DNA from: Streptosporangium becharense
GTDB taxonomy: Bacteria; Actinomycetota; Actinomycetes; Streptosporangiales; Streptosporangiaceae
Assembly: GCF_014204985.1 (NCBI RefSeq)
Contig: NZ_JACHMP010000001.1
Location: 868,001 to 932,000 of the forward strand
Direction: 5' to 3'
DNA: 64,000 nt
Shown here: piece by piece, positions 26,288-34,326 of the stretch
Layout of the letters: the number at the start of each line of letters is the position of its first letter
Position numbering within the stretch: the first letter of the stretch is position 1
Made by a program: the position numbers and the translations under genes
Notes under the pieces: generated by a model
Told to the model about the DNA's origin: nothing
What the model saw: only the letters and a program-made list of their open reading frames with translations
The model's database searches: none

Positions 26288-26518
26288 TCAGCTTCTGCCG
26301 CCCTGGTCGATCGGCACGCGAGGCGCGTCCACGATGACGTCGGAGAAGATGTCGACGGCCAGGGCGATCACACCGCCGACCGCGATGATCCCGGCGCCCG
26401 CCCAGAACAGCGTCCAGTTGGGGCCGAGGCACAGGGCCACACCCCCGACGGTGAACCCCACCAGGATGACGATCACCGCGAGCCAAGACTTGGGACTTCC
26501 TCCGTGGCTTCCAGCCAT
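26288..26518 (-). CDS. HGxxPAAW-like small membrane protein
   Basis: A 76-residue protein with two membrane segments (about 12-31 and 36-58). The N-terminal HGGSPKSWLAV resembles the actinobacterial HGxxPAAW family of unknown function. Its stop lies directly against the STAS gene stop, the two being convergent. GGAAAGG precedes the ATG. It may share a transcript with the MarR gene 23 bases upstream. Confidence 0.75.
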   Translation of the reverse strand: MAGSHGGSPKSWLAVIVILVGFTVGGVALCLGPNWTLFWAGAGIIAVGGVIALAVDIFSDVIVDAPRVPIDQGGRS

Positions 26519-26541
26519 GAGCCTTTCCTCTCCCGTACGGA

Positions 26542-26988
26542 TCAGTGATGCGTGCCGTTCGCCGCGGCGATCACCCGGGTCAGCGAGCGGTGGAGCTCTT
26601 CCAGCTCCTCCAATTCCATACCCAGGCGCTTGACGATCATCGGCGGGATCGCCTCGGCCTCGTCCCGCAGCGCGCGGCCCTCCGGCGTGAGCGATACGGC
26701 CAGGACACGCCCGTCCTGGCCGTCACGCTGCCGCCGGATGTAGCCGATCACCTCGAGACGCTTCAGCAGCGGGGACAGCGTACCGGGGTCGAGTCTCAGT
26801 AGCTTGCTCAGCTCCTTGACGGACAGCGGCGCGTGCTCCCACAGGGCGAGCATCACCAGATACTGCGGGTGGGTCAGCCTCATCGGCTCCAGCAGCGGCC
26901 GGTAGAGCCCGATGACGTTACGCGAGGCGACCGCCAGGGCGAAGCACACCTGACGCTCCAGGCGCAGGGCATCCGTCATATCACTCAT
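26542..26988 (-). CDS. OhrR-like MarR-family regulator
   Basis: A 148-residue winged-helix regulator. RQVCFALAVASRNVIGLYRPLLEPMRLT matches the OhrR subgroup. The peroxide-sensing cysteine is at residue 15, as in Bacillus OhrR, and Tyr29 is kept. The second Tyr that holds this cysteine is His40 here. SVKELSKLLRLDPGTLSPLLKRL is the recognition helix region. The start at 26988 is favoured by GGAGG five bases upstream; longer frames run into the promoter. It is divergent from a tiny membrane protein and probably controls it and itself. Confidence 0.88.
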   Translation of the reverse strand: MSDMTDALRLERQVCFALAVASRNVIGLYRPLLEPMRLTHPQYLVMLALWEHAPLSVKELSKLLRLDPGTLSPLLKRLEVIGYIRRQRDGQDGRVLAVSLTPEGRALRDEAEAIPPMIVKRLGMELEELEELHRSLTRVIAAANGTHH

Positions 26989-27068
26989 ACAGACCTCCAC
27001 CCTGACATAGTATGATAGTTGGTACGCAAAACGTTGCCGCCCCAAGTATCGGCACGCGAAGGAGCCAC
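26989..27068. promoter_or_regulatory. Divergent promoter, MarR gene / small membrane protein
   Basis: An unusually AT-rich patch (CATAGTATGATAGTTGG) at 27006-27022 contains TATGAT, and on the other strand TACTAT. It probably holds overlapping divergent -10 elements and the MarR operator, though no clean palindrome is visible. Confidence 0.5.
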
Positions 27069-27251
27069 ATGTTTCACAGCAAGCCGATCGAGGAGCGAAT
27101 CGCCGAGCGTCAGGCCAACCGCCCCGACCTCAAGGAGGGCAAGCACTTCGAGCACGGGCCCGCGAAGTTCATCTTCATCTTCGTCATCGTCTTCGTGGTC
27201 ATCGGCCACCTGGCGGGCCTGCTCCTGCTGATGGCTCTGGACCTGCACTAG
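27069..27251 (+). CDS. Small single-span membrane protein
   Basis: A 60-residue protein. The first 30 residues are charged (FHSKPIEERIAERQANRPDL), followed by one hydrophobic segment at about 33-58. The ATG at 27069 is chosen because GAAGGAG lies just upstream; the longer frame from 27012 runs through the promoter. I do not recognise a family. Divergence from an OhrR-like regulator suggests expression under peroxide or related stress (inference). Confidence 0.65.
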   Translation: MFHSKPIEERIAERQANRPDLKEGKHFEHGPAKFIFIFVIVFVVIGHLAGLLLLMALDLH

Positions 27252-27369
27252 GACCCCGCCCGGGTGGTGCCCTTGCCCGCCCTCCGTCAACCGGATCGCC
27301 GTTCCCGGCATGAGAAGATGATGATCCGGTTGGTGGGGGCCGGACGGCCGCCCAGATCAGGAGGTCCGC

Positions 27370-27570
27370 ATGTCTGACGTTTCCGACGTCGCCCAGGAGC
27401 CCGAGAATTCCGACGACGAGCTGAAGCGCAAGTTCCGCGAGGCCCTGGACCGCAAGAAGCAGGCCCAGGCGGACGCGGTCGCGGGAGGCAAGGGGAAGAA
27501 CTCCTCGAAGATCCACGGCGCCCACGGCCCGGCCGCGGCCAGGCGCTCCTTCCGCCGCAAGAGCGGCTGA
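27370..27570 (+). CDS. DUF5302 small protein
   Basis: A 66-residue highly charged protein. DDELKRKFREALDRKKQ and the end HGPAAARRSFRRKSG are the hallmarks of the actinobacterial DUF5302 family, whose function is unknown. It has no membrane segment. The C-terminal half is basic and may bind nucleic acid (inference only). It is a stand-alone gene. Confidence 0.8.
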   Translation: MSDVSDVAQEPENSDDELKRKFREALDRKKQAQADAVAGGKGKNSSKIHGAHGPAAARRSFRRKSG

Positions 27571-27607
27571 GCCCGGTCCGACCGGGTGCGGGCGGCCCCG
27601 GGCCGGG

Positions 27608-28186
27608 ATGCCCGTGGCGCCGCCCGGCCGCCCGCCGACCCGCACAATGGGGGCGGAGGTGCTCACGGCCGTGGTGATCGTGCAGAGGGTTGTCGTCCGC
27701 TGGGGCAAGCAGGGGCGTGGCGCCGCCGAGGCGACGCGGCGCCGGTCGCTTCCCGAGGCGTTCCCGCTGCCCCCCGCGCTGCCCGGGGGGCCGCTGGTCC
27801 TGCACGACGTGACCCTCGACGAGGCCGATGGATACACCCCGGTCACCGCCGTCGGCGCGCACCCGCTGCCGCACCGGGCGATCGGGCTGCGTTTCTCCCC
27901 CGGCCCGCCGGACGACGGGAACCTTCGGATCCGAGTCGAGCGGATGCCCGTCGGCGCCTCCTATCCGCGCCACGGCCGCATCGGCCGGCTCTTCCTGCTC
28001 GATCCCGGGCAGCGGGCCCGTTACCGGGCCAATTTCCGCTTCACCGGCTGCCAGTGCGCCGCGGCCTGGCACTTCGAACAGTGGACGATCAGCATCGGCC
28101 ACACCGGGCCGTCGCCGGATCTCTTCTGTTCCGGCGGCTTCGACGCCGAGGTCGACGACCGGGTCTCCCTGTACGGCGGGCGGTAG
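27608..28186 (+). CDS. Conserved-looking protein of unknown function
   Basis: Up to 192 residues. The ORF-like start at 27608 has no ribosome site. ATG at 27647 or GTGs at 27671/27674 after GGAGG are more likely starts and would give about 170-179 residues. The middle is beta-rich (DDGNLRIRVERMPVGASYPRHGRIGRLFLLD). The end has CQC and WHFEQWTISIGH. There is no membrane segment. I do not recognise the family, and codon use is typical of real genes here. Confidence 0.5.
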   Translation: MPVAPPGRPPTRTMGAEVLTAVVIVQRVVVRWGKQGRGAAEATRRRSLPEAFPLPPALPGGPLVLHDVTLDEADGYTPVTAVGAHPLPHRAIGLRFSPGPPDDGNLRIRVERMPVGASYPRHGRIGRLFLLDPGQRARYRANFRFTGCQCAAAWHFEQWTISIGHTGPSPDLFCSGGFDAEVDDRVSLYGGR

Positions 28187-28210
28187 GCGCACCGGCCACG
28201 GCACACCGAG

Positions 28211-28350
28211 GCGGACCGGGCGGACCGGGTCGGGCGAAGGCGGACCAGGACGAGCGCAGGCAGACCGGGGCGAACCGGAGCGGACCGGGGCGGACAGCCA
28301 CCGCAGACCGGGCGGACCGGGGCCAGCCGGGGCGGACCGGGCGGACCGGG
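28211..28350. repeat. GCGGACCGG-type minisatellite
   Basis: About ten imperfect copies of a 9-10 base unit such as GCGGACCGGG fill the gap between two convergent genes. Slippage is the likely origin. Confidence 0.7.
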
Positions 28351-28355
28351 GGCCG

Positions 28356-29246
28356 TCAGACGGCGGGCATCTCCGAGATCATCTGGAAGGCCGCGGCGGA
28401 CCCGGCGGCGGCCGACTCGATCGCCCCCTGTTCCTGGGTGGTGAGGTCCCCGGCCGCGTAGAGACCCGGCACGCTGGTCCTGCCCGAGGCGTCGGCCTTG
28501 ACGTAGCCGTCCTCGCCGACGGCCAGGCCAAGACGCTCGGCGAGACGGGAGACCAGCGGAACGGGCCGCTGGTCGGGCTGCCAGAACAGGGTCTGCCGGT
28601 CGATGACCGTGCCGTCGGCCAGTTCCACCGCGTACAGGTGACCGTCGGTGTGCCGCAGCCTCCGCACCCTGCTCGCGAACATCTCCGCCTCACCGCACTT
28701 CTCCGGGGCGGTGCCGTCGAACAGCACGACGACGTCGCGGCTCCAGGCCGAGAACCCCGTGGCCGCCTCCCGCGCGAACTCCGGATCGCAGGTCACCACA
28801 CCCCAGGTGCGGTCGCGGTTCTCCCAGCCGGCGCAGAGGGGGCAATGGACGACCGTCTTCCCCCAGCACTCGGCGAACCCCTCGACATCGGGGTGGACGT
28901 CGACCACCCCCGTGGCCAGCAGGACCTGCCGGGCCCGGACCGGCTCGCCGCCGTCGTCGGCGGTGACGGTGAAGCCGCCTTCTCCGGTGGCGACCACGTC
29001 GGTGGCGACGGCCTCGCGGCGCTCGGCCATGCCGTACCTCGCCAGGTCCGCCCAGGCGCGGCGGCGGTACTCCCCGGGGCTGACGCCGTCGAGGCCGACG
29101 ATGCCGTGGACGCCCGCGGAGGCGGCGTTGCGCGGGGGCCGGGGGTCCTCCACGACCAGCACGTGGCGCAGGGACCGGCTGAGCACCAGGGCCGCCGTCA
29201 GCCCGGCCGGTCCGCCGCCGATGATCACAGCGTCGTAGTGCCGCAC
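28356..29246 (-). CDS. Thioredoxin-reductase-like flavoprotein
   Basis: A 296-residue FAD/NAD(P) oxidoreductase. It starts with GTG (RHYDAVIIGGGPAGLTAAL). GGGPAG binds FAD, HCPLCAGWE at about residue 133 holds a CxxC pair like the redox site of thioredoxin reductases, and GLYAAGDL is the second FAD motif. The NAD(P)-domain glycine motif is poor, so cofactor use is uncertain. Relatives include thioredoxin reductases and the dithiol oxidases of natural-product pathways. AGGAG lies 12 bases before the start; the longer frame upstream has no support. Confidence 0.85.
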   Translation of the reverse strand: MRHYDAVIIGGGPAGLTAALVLSRSLRHVLVVEDPRPPRNAASAGVHGIVGLDGVSPGEYRRRAWADLARYGMAERREAVATDVVATGEGGFTVTADDGGEPVRARQVLLATGVVDVHPDVEGFAECWGKTVVHCPLCAGWENRDRTWGVVTCDPEFAREAATGFSAWSRDVVVLFDGTAPEKCGEAEMFASRVRRLRHTDGHLYAVELADGTVIDRQTLFWQPDQRPVPLVSRLAERLGLAVGEDGYVKADASGRTSVPGLYAAGDLTTQEQGAIESAAAGSAAAFQMISEMPAV

Positions 29247-29506
29247 CGCGGCCCCCTTCTCCTCTGCGCGCCGTCCGGTACCGGGCCCACTGCGGGAGTG
29301 AGCCCTCCGCGTCCCGCATGCCCTACCCCCGGGGAGGTGCGGTAACCAGGGGGAACGTCGCCGGATGGGAGTCGTCACCGCTGAGGGCCGCGGGCCGCGA
29401 CCGACCGGGAGAGGTGACCCGGCGGCCGGATCCGCCCCTCTCCACCCCAGGCCGCGACCTGGGGTTTTTCGTGCCCACTCCCGGCGGGGCGGCCGGACGG
29501 CGGCCA
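29247..29506. other. Structured leader region before the polyol PTS operon
   Basis: The gap between two divergent genes. It contains an intrinsic terminator on the plus strand (29445-29469). GGGAGAGG (29407-29414) can also pair with CCCTCTCC (29436-29443). Nothing protein-coding is convincing. See the finding on an orphan terminator. Confidence 0.5.
29445..29469 (+). terminator. Orphan intrinsic terminator
   Basis: CCCCAGG-CCGCGA-CCTGGGG followed by TTTTT: a textbook intrinsic terminator reading rightward. No plus-strand gene precedes it in this gap, so it must end a short RNA or act as an attenuator. Confidence 0.8.
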
Positions 29507-29535
29507 TTGACTTCCCACACATTCGGGTTTAAATA
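29507..29535 (+). promoter_or_regulatory. Promoter of the polyol PTS operon
   Basis: TTGACT (29507-29512), a 17-base spacer and TAAATA (29530-29535), about 40 bases before the DeoR start. Two GAAAC direct repeats at 29541-29545 and 29552-29556 may be the DeoR-type operator. Confidence 0.7.
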
Positions 29536-29573
29536 AATACGAAACAACATGGAAACGGCGGTGAACCAACAGC

Positions 29574-30335
29574 ATGTACGCGGAGGAGCGGCAGCAGGAG
29601 ATCCTGCGCCGGGCGAGGTCCGTCGGCCGGGTGGACGTGGTGACCCTGGCGGAGGAGTTCGCCGTCACCACCGAGACCATCCGCCGCGACCTGACCGCGC
29701 TGGAGCGCTCGGGGGTGCTGCGGCGCGTACACGGAGGGGCGATCCCGGTCGAGCGGCTGGGGTTCGAACCCGAGCTGGCCGCCCGTGACGCGGTGCTGAC
29801 CGCGGAGAAGGAGCGGATCGCCAAGGCCGCGCTCGCCGAACTCCCCGAAGACGGCGCGATCATCGTCGACGCCGGGTCGACGACCGCGAGACTGGTGCAG
29901 GCGCTGCCGCTGGACCGGGAGCTCACCGTGGTCGTGAACTCCCCGCCGCACGCCGCGCTGCTGGCCACCCGCGCCAACCTGACGGTGCTGATGCTGGGCG
30001 GCCGGGTGCGCGGGCGGACGCTGGCCACCGTCGACGACTGGGCCCTGCGGCCCCTGGCGGACCTGCACGTGGACGTGGCGTTCATGGCCGCCAACGGGTG
30101 CTCGGCCGCCAAGGGGCTGACGACTCCGGACCCGGCCGAGGCCGCCATCAAGCGGGCGATGATCGGCGCGGCGCAGCGCAGCGTGCTGCTCGCCGACCAC
30201 ACCAAGTTCACCAGCACCTACCTGTCGCGTTTCGCCACGATCCAGGAGATCGACGTCGTGATCAGCGACGCCGGGCTCGACGCGGAGATCGCGACGGAGC
30301 TGGCCGCCGCCGGACCCGAGGTGGTACGGGCGTGA
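29574..30335 (+). CDS. DeoR-family regulator of the PTS operon
   Basis: A 253-residue sugar-phosphate-responsive repressor. The N-terminal helix-turn-helix runs VDVVTLAEEFAVTTETIRRDL, with LRRVHGGAIP after it as in GlpR/FruR/LacR. The sugar-phosphate-binding domain carries DAGSTTARLVQALP and the final LADHTKF. It is the first gene of the operon and its stop overlaps the kinase start (GTGA), so it is probably an autoregulated repressor released by a sugar phosphate of the pathway. Confidence 0.92.
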   Translation: MYAEERQQEILRRARSVGRVDVVTLAEEFAVTTETIRRDLTALERSGVLRRVHGGAIPVERLGFEPELAARDAVLTAEKERIAKAALAELPEDGAIIVDAGSTTARLVQALPLDRELTVVVNSPPHAALLATRANLTVLMLGGRVRGRTLATVDDWALRPLADLHVDVAFMAANGCSAAKGLTTPDPAEAAIKRAMIGAAQRSVLLADHTKFTSTYLSRFATIQEIDVVISDAGLDAEIATELAAAGPEVVRA

Positions 30336-31273
30336 TCGTCACATTGACCCTCAACCCCAGCCTGGACCGCACGATCGAGATCGGCTCGCTGAGCCGCGGC
30401 GCCGTCATCCGGGCCGCCGCCACCCGCCTCGATCCCGGCGGCAAGGGGGTGAACGTCTCCCGGGCGCTGCTCGCCAACCGGATCCGTTCCCGCGCGGTCG
30501 TCCCCTTCGGCGGCGACGAGGGACGGCAGCTGGTGAGCCTGCTCTCGGCGGAGGGCATCGACATGGTCACCGTCCCGGTCTCCGGGCCGACCCGCTCCAA
30601 CGTCGCCCTGGCCGAACCGGACGGCACCGTCACCAAGATCAACGAGCCGGGGACGGCCCTGTCGCCCGCCGAGCTCGACACCGTCGCCGAGGTCGTGCTC
30701 AGCGCCGCCGGCTCGGCGGACTGGGTGGTCGCCTCCGGCAGTCTCCCGCCCGAGGTGCCCTCCGACGTCTACGCCCGGCTGTGCCGCCGCTTCGGCGGCG
30801 CCGGGATCAACGTCGCGGTGGACACCAGCGGGCCCGCGCTCGCCGCGGCCGTCGCCGCGTCCCCCGCGCTCGTCAAGCCGAACCGGGAGGAGCTGGGCGA
30901 GGTGACGGGGATGGCCATCATGTCGCTGGGCGACGCGATCGAGGCCGCGCGGAGGCTGCGGGACCGCGGCGCCCGCACCGTCCTGGCCAGCCTGGGCCCG
31001 GACGGCGCGGTCCTCCTCCAGGACGACCGGGTCTGGTACGGCGAGTGCCCGGTGGCCGAGCCGCGCAGCACCGTCGGCGCGGGCGACGCCATGCTCGCCG
31101 GATTCCTCGCCGCCGGGGCCCGCGGCGAGGCCGCGTTCGTCGAGGCGCTGGCCTGGGCGACCGCCGCGGTGGGGCTTCCGGGCAGCCGGATGCCCTCCCC
31201 CGGTGACATACGGCGCGATGACGTCCGCGTCACCGGAGCCGACCCCGCCCTGCCGCTGAGGTCCGGGGGCTGA
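30332..31273 (+). CDS. fruK: 1-Phosphofructokinase / tagatose-6-phosphate kinase family
   Basis: A 313-residue PfkB-family kinase. It begins with GTG and VTLTLNPSLDRTIEI, characteristic of the FruK/LacC group. GGKGVNVSRALL binds the sugar phosphate, and STVGAGDAMLAGFLA carries the catalytic Asp and anion hole. It phosphorylates fructose-1-phosphate, or by analogy with LacC tagatose-6-phosphate, to the bisphosphate. Since the operon has a mannitol-type PTS and a sugar-alcohol dehydrogenase, the exact ketose phosphate is uncertain. It is translationally coupled to the DeoR gene. Confidence 0.88.
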   Translation: MIVTLTLNPSLDRTIEIGSLSRGAVIRAAATRLDPGGKGVNVSRALLANRIRSRAVVPFGGDEGRQLVSLLSAEGIDMVTVPVSGPTRSNVALAEPDGTVTKINEPGTALSPAELDTVAEVVLSAAGSADWVVASGSLPPEVPSDVYARLCRRFGGAGINVAVDTSGPALAAAVAASPALVKPNREELGEVTGMAIMSLGDAIEAARRLRDRGARTVLASLGPDGAVLLQDDRVWYGECPVAEPRSTVGAGDAMLAGFLAAGARGEAAFVEALAWATAAVGLPGSRMPSPGDIRRDDVRVTGADPALPLRSGG

Positions 31274-31338
31274 CGGCGGCGCGGATCCACCCCCCAGGCC
31301 GGCTGGGCCGCCGGCCACCCCGGAAGGAGCAGCACCAC

Positions 31339-32493
31339 ATGTCCACCGACTACACTCCGGCCGTCACCGGAACAGGTGTACGGGCGAGCATCCAGCGATT
31401 CGGCGGATACCTCGCCGGAATGATCATGCCGAACATCGGCGCGTTCATCGCGTGGGGACTGATCACCGCGCTGTTCATCCCGACCGGCTGGCTGCCGAAC
31501 GAGGACTTCGCAGCCCTGGTCGACCCGGTCATCAAGATGCTGCTGCCCGTCCTGATCGGTTACACCGGCGGGCGGATGGTCCACGGCCAGCGCGGCGCGG
31601 TGGTCGGCGCCGTCGCCACCATGGGCGTCGTGGTCGGCGCGGACATCCCGATGTTCCTCGGCGCGATGATCATAGGACCGCTGGCGGCGTACCTGCTGAA
31701 GCTCGTCGACGCCTTCACCTCCGAGCGGACCGGGGCCGGCTTCGAGATGCTGGTGGACAACTTCACCGCCGGCATCGTCGCAGGCGCGATGGCCCTGGCC
31801 GGGATGAAGGCCATCGGTCCCGTGGTCGGCGAGGTCACCGCCGTCGCGGGCAGGGCGGTCGGCTGGCTGGTCGGCAACAACCTGCTGCCGCTGGCCTCGG
31901 TCCTGATCGAGCCCGCCAAGGTGCTGTTCCTCAACAACGCCGTCAACCACGGGGTGCTCAGCCCGCTGGGCATCGCCCAGGCCGTCCAGGAGGGCAAGTC
32001 CGTCCTGTTCATGCTGGAGTCGAACCCCGGCCCCGGCCTCGGGCTGCTGCTGGCCTACCTGTTCTTCGGCCCCAGGCCGCTGCGGTCCAGCACCCCCGCC
32101 ACGATCATCATCCATTTCCTCGGCGGCATCCACGAGATCTACTTCCCCTACGTGCTGATGAAGCCCCGCATGATCGTCGCGGTGATCGCCGGCGGCGCGG
32201 CGGGCATCCTCGTCTTCATCGTGACCGGCGCCGGCCTGGTGGCCACGCCGTCGCCCGGCAGCATCTTCGCCTACCTCGCCGTGACCCCCAGGGGCGGGTG
32301 GGCCGGCGTGCTCGCCGGCGTCCTCGCCGCCACGGCCGTCTCCTTCGCCGTCGCCTCCGCGCTGCTGGGTTTCGGCCGCGGCAGGGACGAGGACGCGGGT
32401 GACGGCGAGGGGAACCCGGAAGAGACCGCCGAGGAGATCCCCGCGGGCGACCGCGTGGAATCCGACACCGCACCCGCCGCCAAGGAGGCGTGA
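31339..32493 (+). CDS. Mannitol-type PTS permease, EIIC
   Basis: A 384-residue membrane component. VRASIQRFGGYLAGMIMPNIGAFIAWG and GGIHEIYFPYVLMKPRMI are signatures of the mannitol EIIC family. About eight to ten membrane segments are followed by an acidic tail of about 40 residues. IIB and IIA are separate genes downstream rather than fused. AAGGAG precedes the ATG. It transports and, with IIB, phosphorylates a hexitol or pentitol. Confidence 0.9.
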   Translation: MSTDYTPAVTGTGVRASIQRFGGYLAGMIMPNIGAFIAWGLITALFIPTGWLPNEDFAALVDPVIKMLLPVLIGYTGGRMVHGQRGAVVGAVATMGVVVGADIPMFLGAMIIGPLAAYLLKLVDAFTSERTGAGFEMLVDNFTAGIVAGAMALAGMKAIGPVVGEVTAVAGRAVGWLVGNNLLPLASVLIEPAKVLFLNNAVNHGVLSPLGIAQAVQEGKSVLFMLESNPGPGLGLLLAYLFFGPRPLRSSTPATIIIHFLGGIHEIYFPYVLMKPRMIVAVIAGGAAGILVFIVTGAGLVATPSPGSIFAYLAVTPRGGWAGVLAGVLAATAVSFAVASALLGFGRGRDEDAGDGEGNPEETAEEIPAGDRVESDTAPAAKEA

Positions 32494-32497
32494 TCCG

Positions 32498-32806
32498 ATG
32501 GCCAGCATCGAGAGCAAGGACATCCGCAAGATCGTCGTGGCCTGCGACGCCGGCATGGGCAGCAGCGTCATGCTCGCCACCCAGCTCCGCAGGCAACTGA
32601 AGGACCAGAGCATCGAGGTGGAGCACACGCCGGTCAACTCCATCCCGGCGGACGCCGACGTGGTCGTCTGCCACGCCGGCCTGGCGGGCCGGGCGAGGGC
32701 GACCGCCCCGGGCACCGTGCTGATCCCCTTCCAGGTCTTCATCGGCGACCCGGCGGTGATCCGCCTGGTCAGCACGATCAAGAACGGCGGGACCGTCGAT
32801 GCCTGA
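32498..32806 (+). CDS. Mannitol-type PTS phosphotransferase, EIIB
   Basis: A 102-residue cytoplasmic domain. The phospho-cysteine is Cys16 in VVACDAGMGSSVML. It accepts phosphate from IIA and passes it to the sugar alcohol during transport. AAGGAGG just before the EIIC stop serves as its ribosome site, and it overlaps the EIIA gene by 8 bases. Confidence 0.92.
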   Translation: MASIESKDIRKIVVACDAGMGSSVMLATQLRRQLKDQSIEVEHTPVNSIPADADVVVCHAGLAGRARATAPGTVLIPFQVFIGDPAVIRLVSTIKNGGTVDA

Positions 32807-33257
32807 GACCGCGCCACTGCCGCTCGACCCGCGCGCCGTGCGCCTGTCCGCCGCGGCGAGGGACCGGGAGGACGCGATCCGCCAGTGCGGGCAGGCCCTG
32901 GTCGCCGTCGGCGCCGTGGACAGCCCGTACATCGACACCATGCTGGAGCGGGAGCGTTCGATCTCCACCTATGTCGGAGAGGGCGTCGCCATCCCGCACG
33001 GGACCCTCGCCGCCAAGGACTCCGTCCGGCACGACGCCGTCAGTGTGGTGCGCTTCCCCGACGGCGTCGACTGGGACGGCGAGCGGGTGACCGTGGGCAT
33101 CGGCATCGCGGCCCGCGGGGACGGCCATGTGCGGCTGCTCGCCGAACTCGCCCAGGTCCTGATGGACCCCGACCGGGCACGGCTCCTGCGTGAGGCGACG
33201 GACGTCGCCGAGGTGATCCGGCTGCTGCAACCCGACGAGGAGGACAGAAGACTGTGA
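32799..33257 (+). CDS. Mannitol/fructose-type PTS EIIA
   Basis: A 152-residue protein of the fructose/mannitol IIA family. The active histidine is His67 in EGVAIPHGTL, and the arginine in ERERSISTYVGEGV is also kept. It receives phosphate from HPr, encoded two genes downstream. Its stop overlaps the GTG of the dehydrogenase gene. Confidence 0.92.
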   Translation: MPETAPLPLDPRAVRLSAAARDREDAIRQCGQALVAVGAVDSPYIDTMLERERSISTYVGEGVAIPHGTLAAKDSVRHDAVSVVRFPDGVDWDGERVTVGIGIAARGDGHVRLLAELAQVLMDPDRARLLREATDVAEVIRLLQPDEEDRRL

Positions 33258-34285
33258 AGGTCGCCCGTTTCCACGCCCCCGGCGACATCCGGATCGAGGA
33301 GGCCCCGGAGCCCGTCGCCGGACCGGGCGAGGTCAAGATCCGTGTACGCAACTGCTCGACCTGCGGCACCGACGCGAAGATCCTCAGGCACGGCCACCAC
33401 CACATCAGGCCGCCCCGCGTGATGGGCCACGAGATCGCCGGAGAGGTGGTCGAGGCGGCCGGCGTCGCGGGATGGGCTCCGGGCGACCGGGTGCAGGTGA
33501 TCGCGGCCATCCCCTGCGGGACGTGCGGTGAGTGCCGCCGGGGCAGGATGACCGTCTGCCCGGACCAGGAGTCGATGGGCTACCACTACGACGGCGGCTT
33601 CGCCGAGTACATGACGGTCCCCGCCAAGGTCCTGGCGGTGGGCGGCCTCAACCGCGTCCCGGACGGGGTGGGCTTCGCCGAGGCGTCGGTGGCCGAGCCG
33701 CTGGCCTGTGTGCTCAACGGCCAGGAGCTGGCGCGCGTCGGCGACGGGGACGACGTGGTGGTCATGGGGTCGGGCCCGATCGGCTGCCTGCACGTTCGGC
33801 TGGCGCGCTCGCGGGGTGCCGCCCGGGTCTTCCTCGTCGACGTCAACGCAGGGCGGCTGGAGATGGCCGCCGGGCTGGTCCGCCCGGACGCGGCCGTGCA
33901 CGGCGAGGACGTCGTCGAGCAGGTGCTCAAGCTGACCGAGGGCCGGGGCGCCGACGTGGTCATCACCGCGGCGGCCTCCGGCGCCGCCCAGGAACAGGCG
34001 CTGCGGATGGCGGCCCGCCGGGGGCGGATCAGCTTCTTCGGCGGCCTGCCCAAGGACGACCCGGTCATCCGCTGCGACTCCAACCTGGTGCATTACCGGG
34101 AGTTGACCGTGGTCGGGGCCAACGGATCCAGCCCCGCGCACAACGCCCGGGCGCTGCGGCTCATCGCCGACGGCTCGGTGCCCGTCTCCGACCTGATCAC
34201 CCACCGGCTGCCGCTCCCCGAGGTCCTCGCGGGGATCGGCATCGTCAGCAGGGGCGAGGCCATCAAGGTGACCGTCGAACCCTGA
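33254..34285 (+). CDS. Zinc-dependent sugar-alcohol (phosphate) dehydrogenase
   Basis: A 343-residue medium-chain dehydrogenase. Catalytic-zinc ligands are Cys37 and His59-Glu60. The structural-zinc cysteines are 88, 91, 94 and 102. The NAD-binding motif is GSGPIG. It is closest in layout to sorbitol and galactitol-1-phosphate dehydrogenases. Sitting in a PTS operon with no classical mannitol-1-phosphate dehydrogenase, it is the likely enzyme that oxidises the imported polyol phosphate to a ketose phosphate (inference). GTG start coupled to EIIA. Confidence 0.85.
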   Translation: MKVARFHAPGDIRIEEAPEPVAGPGEVKIRVRNCSTCGTDAKILRHGHHHIRPPRVMGHEIAGEVVEAAGVAGWAPGDRVQVIAAIPCGTCGECRRGRMTVCPDQESMGYHYDGGFAEYMTVPAKVLAVGGLNRVPDGVGFAEASVAEPLACVLNGQELARVGDGDDVVVMGSGPIGCLHVRLARSRGAARVFLVDVNAGRLEMAAGLVRPDAAVHGEDVVEQVLKLTEGRGADVVITAAASGAAQEQALRMAARRGRISFFGGLPKDDPVIRCDSNLVHYRELTVVGANGSSPAHNARALRLIADGSVPVSDLITHRLPLPEVLAGIGIVSRGEAIKVTVEP

Positions 34286-34326
34286 CCCCCGCACGATCCC
34301 CAGAACGCGTGGAAGGAGAACCGGAG

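Noticed and set aside
29318-29536. A 72-residue frame in the leader of the polyol operon
   Set aside because: It runs through the intrinsic terminator and promoter and has no homology I recognise.
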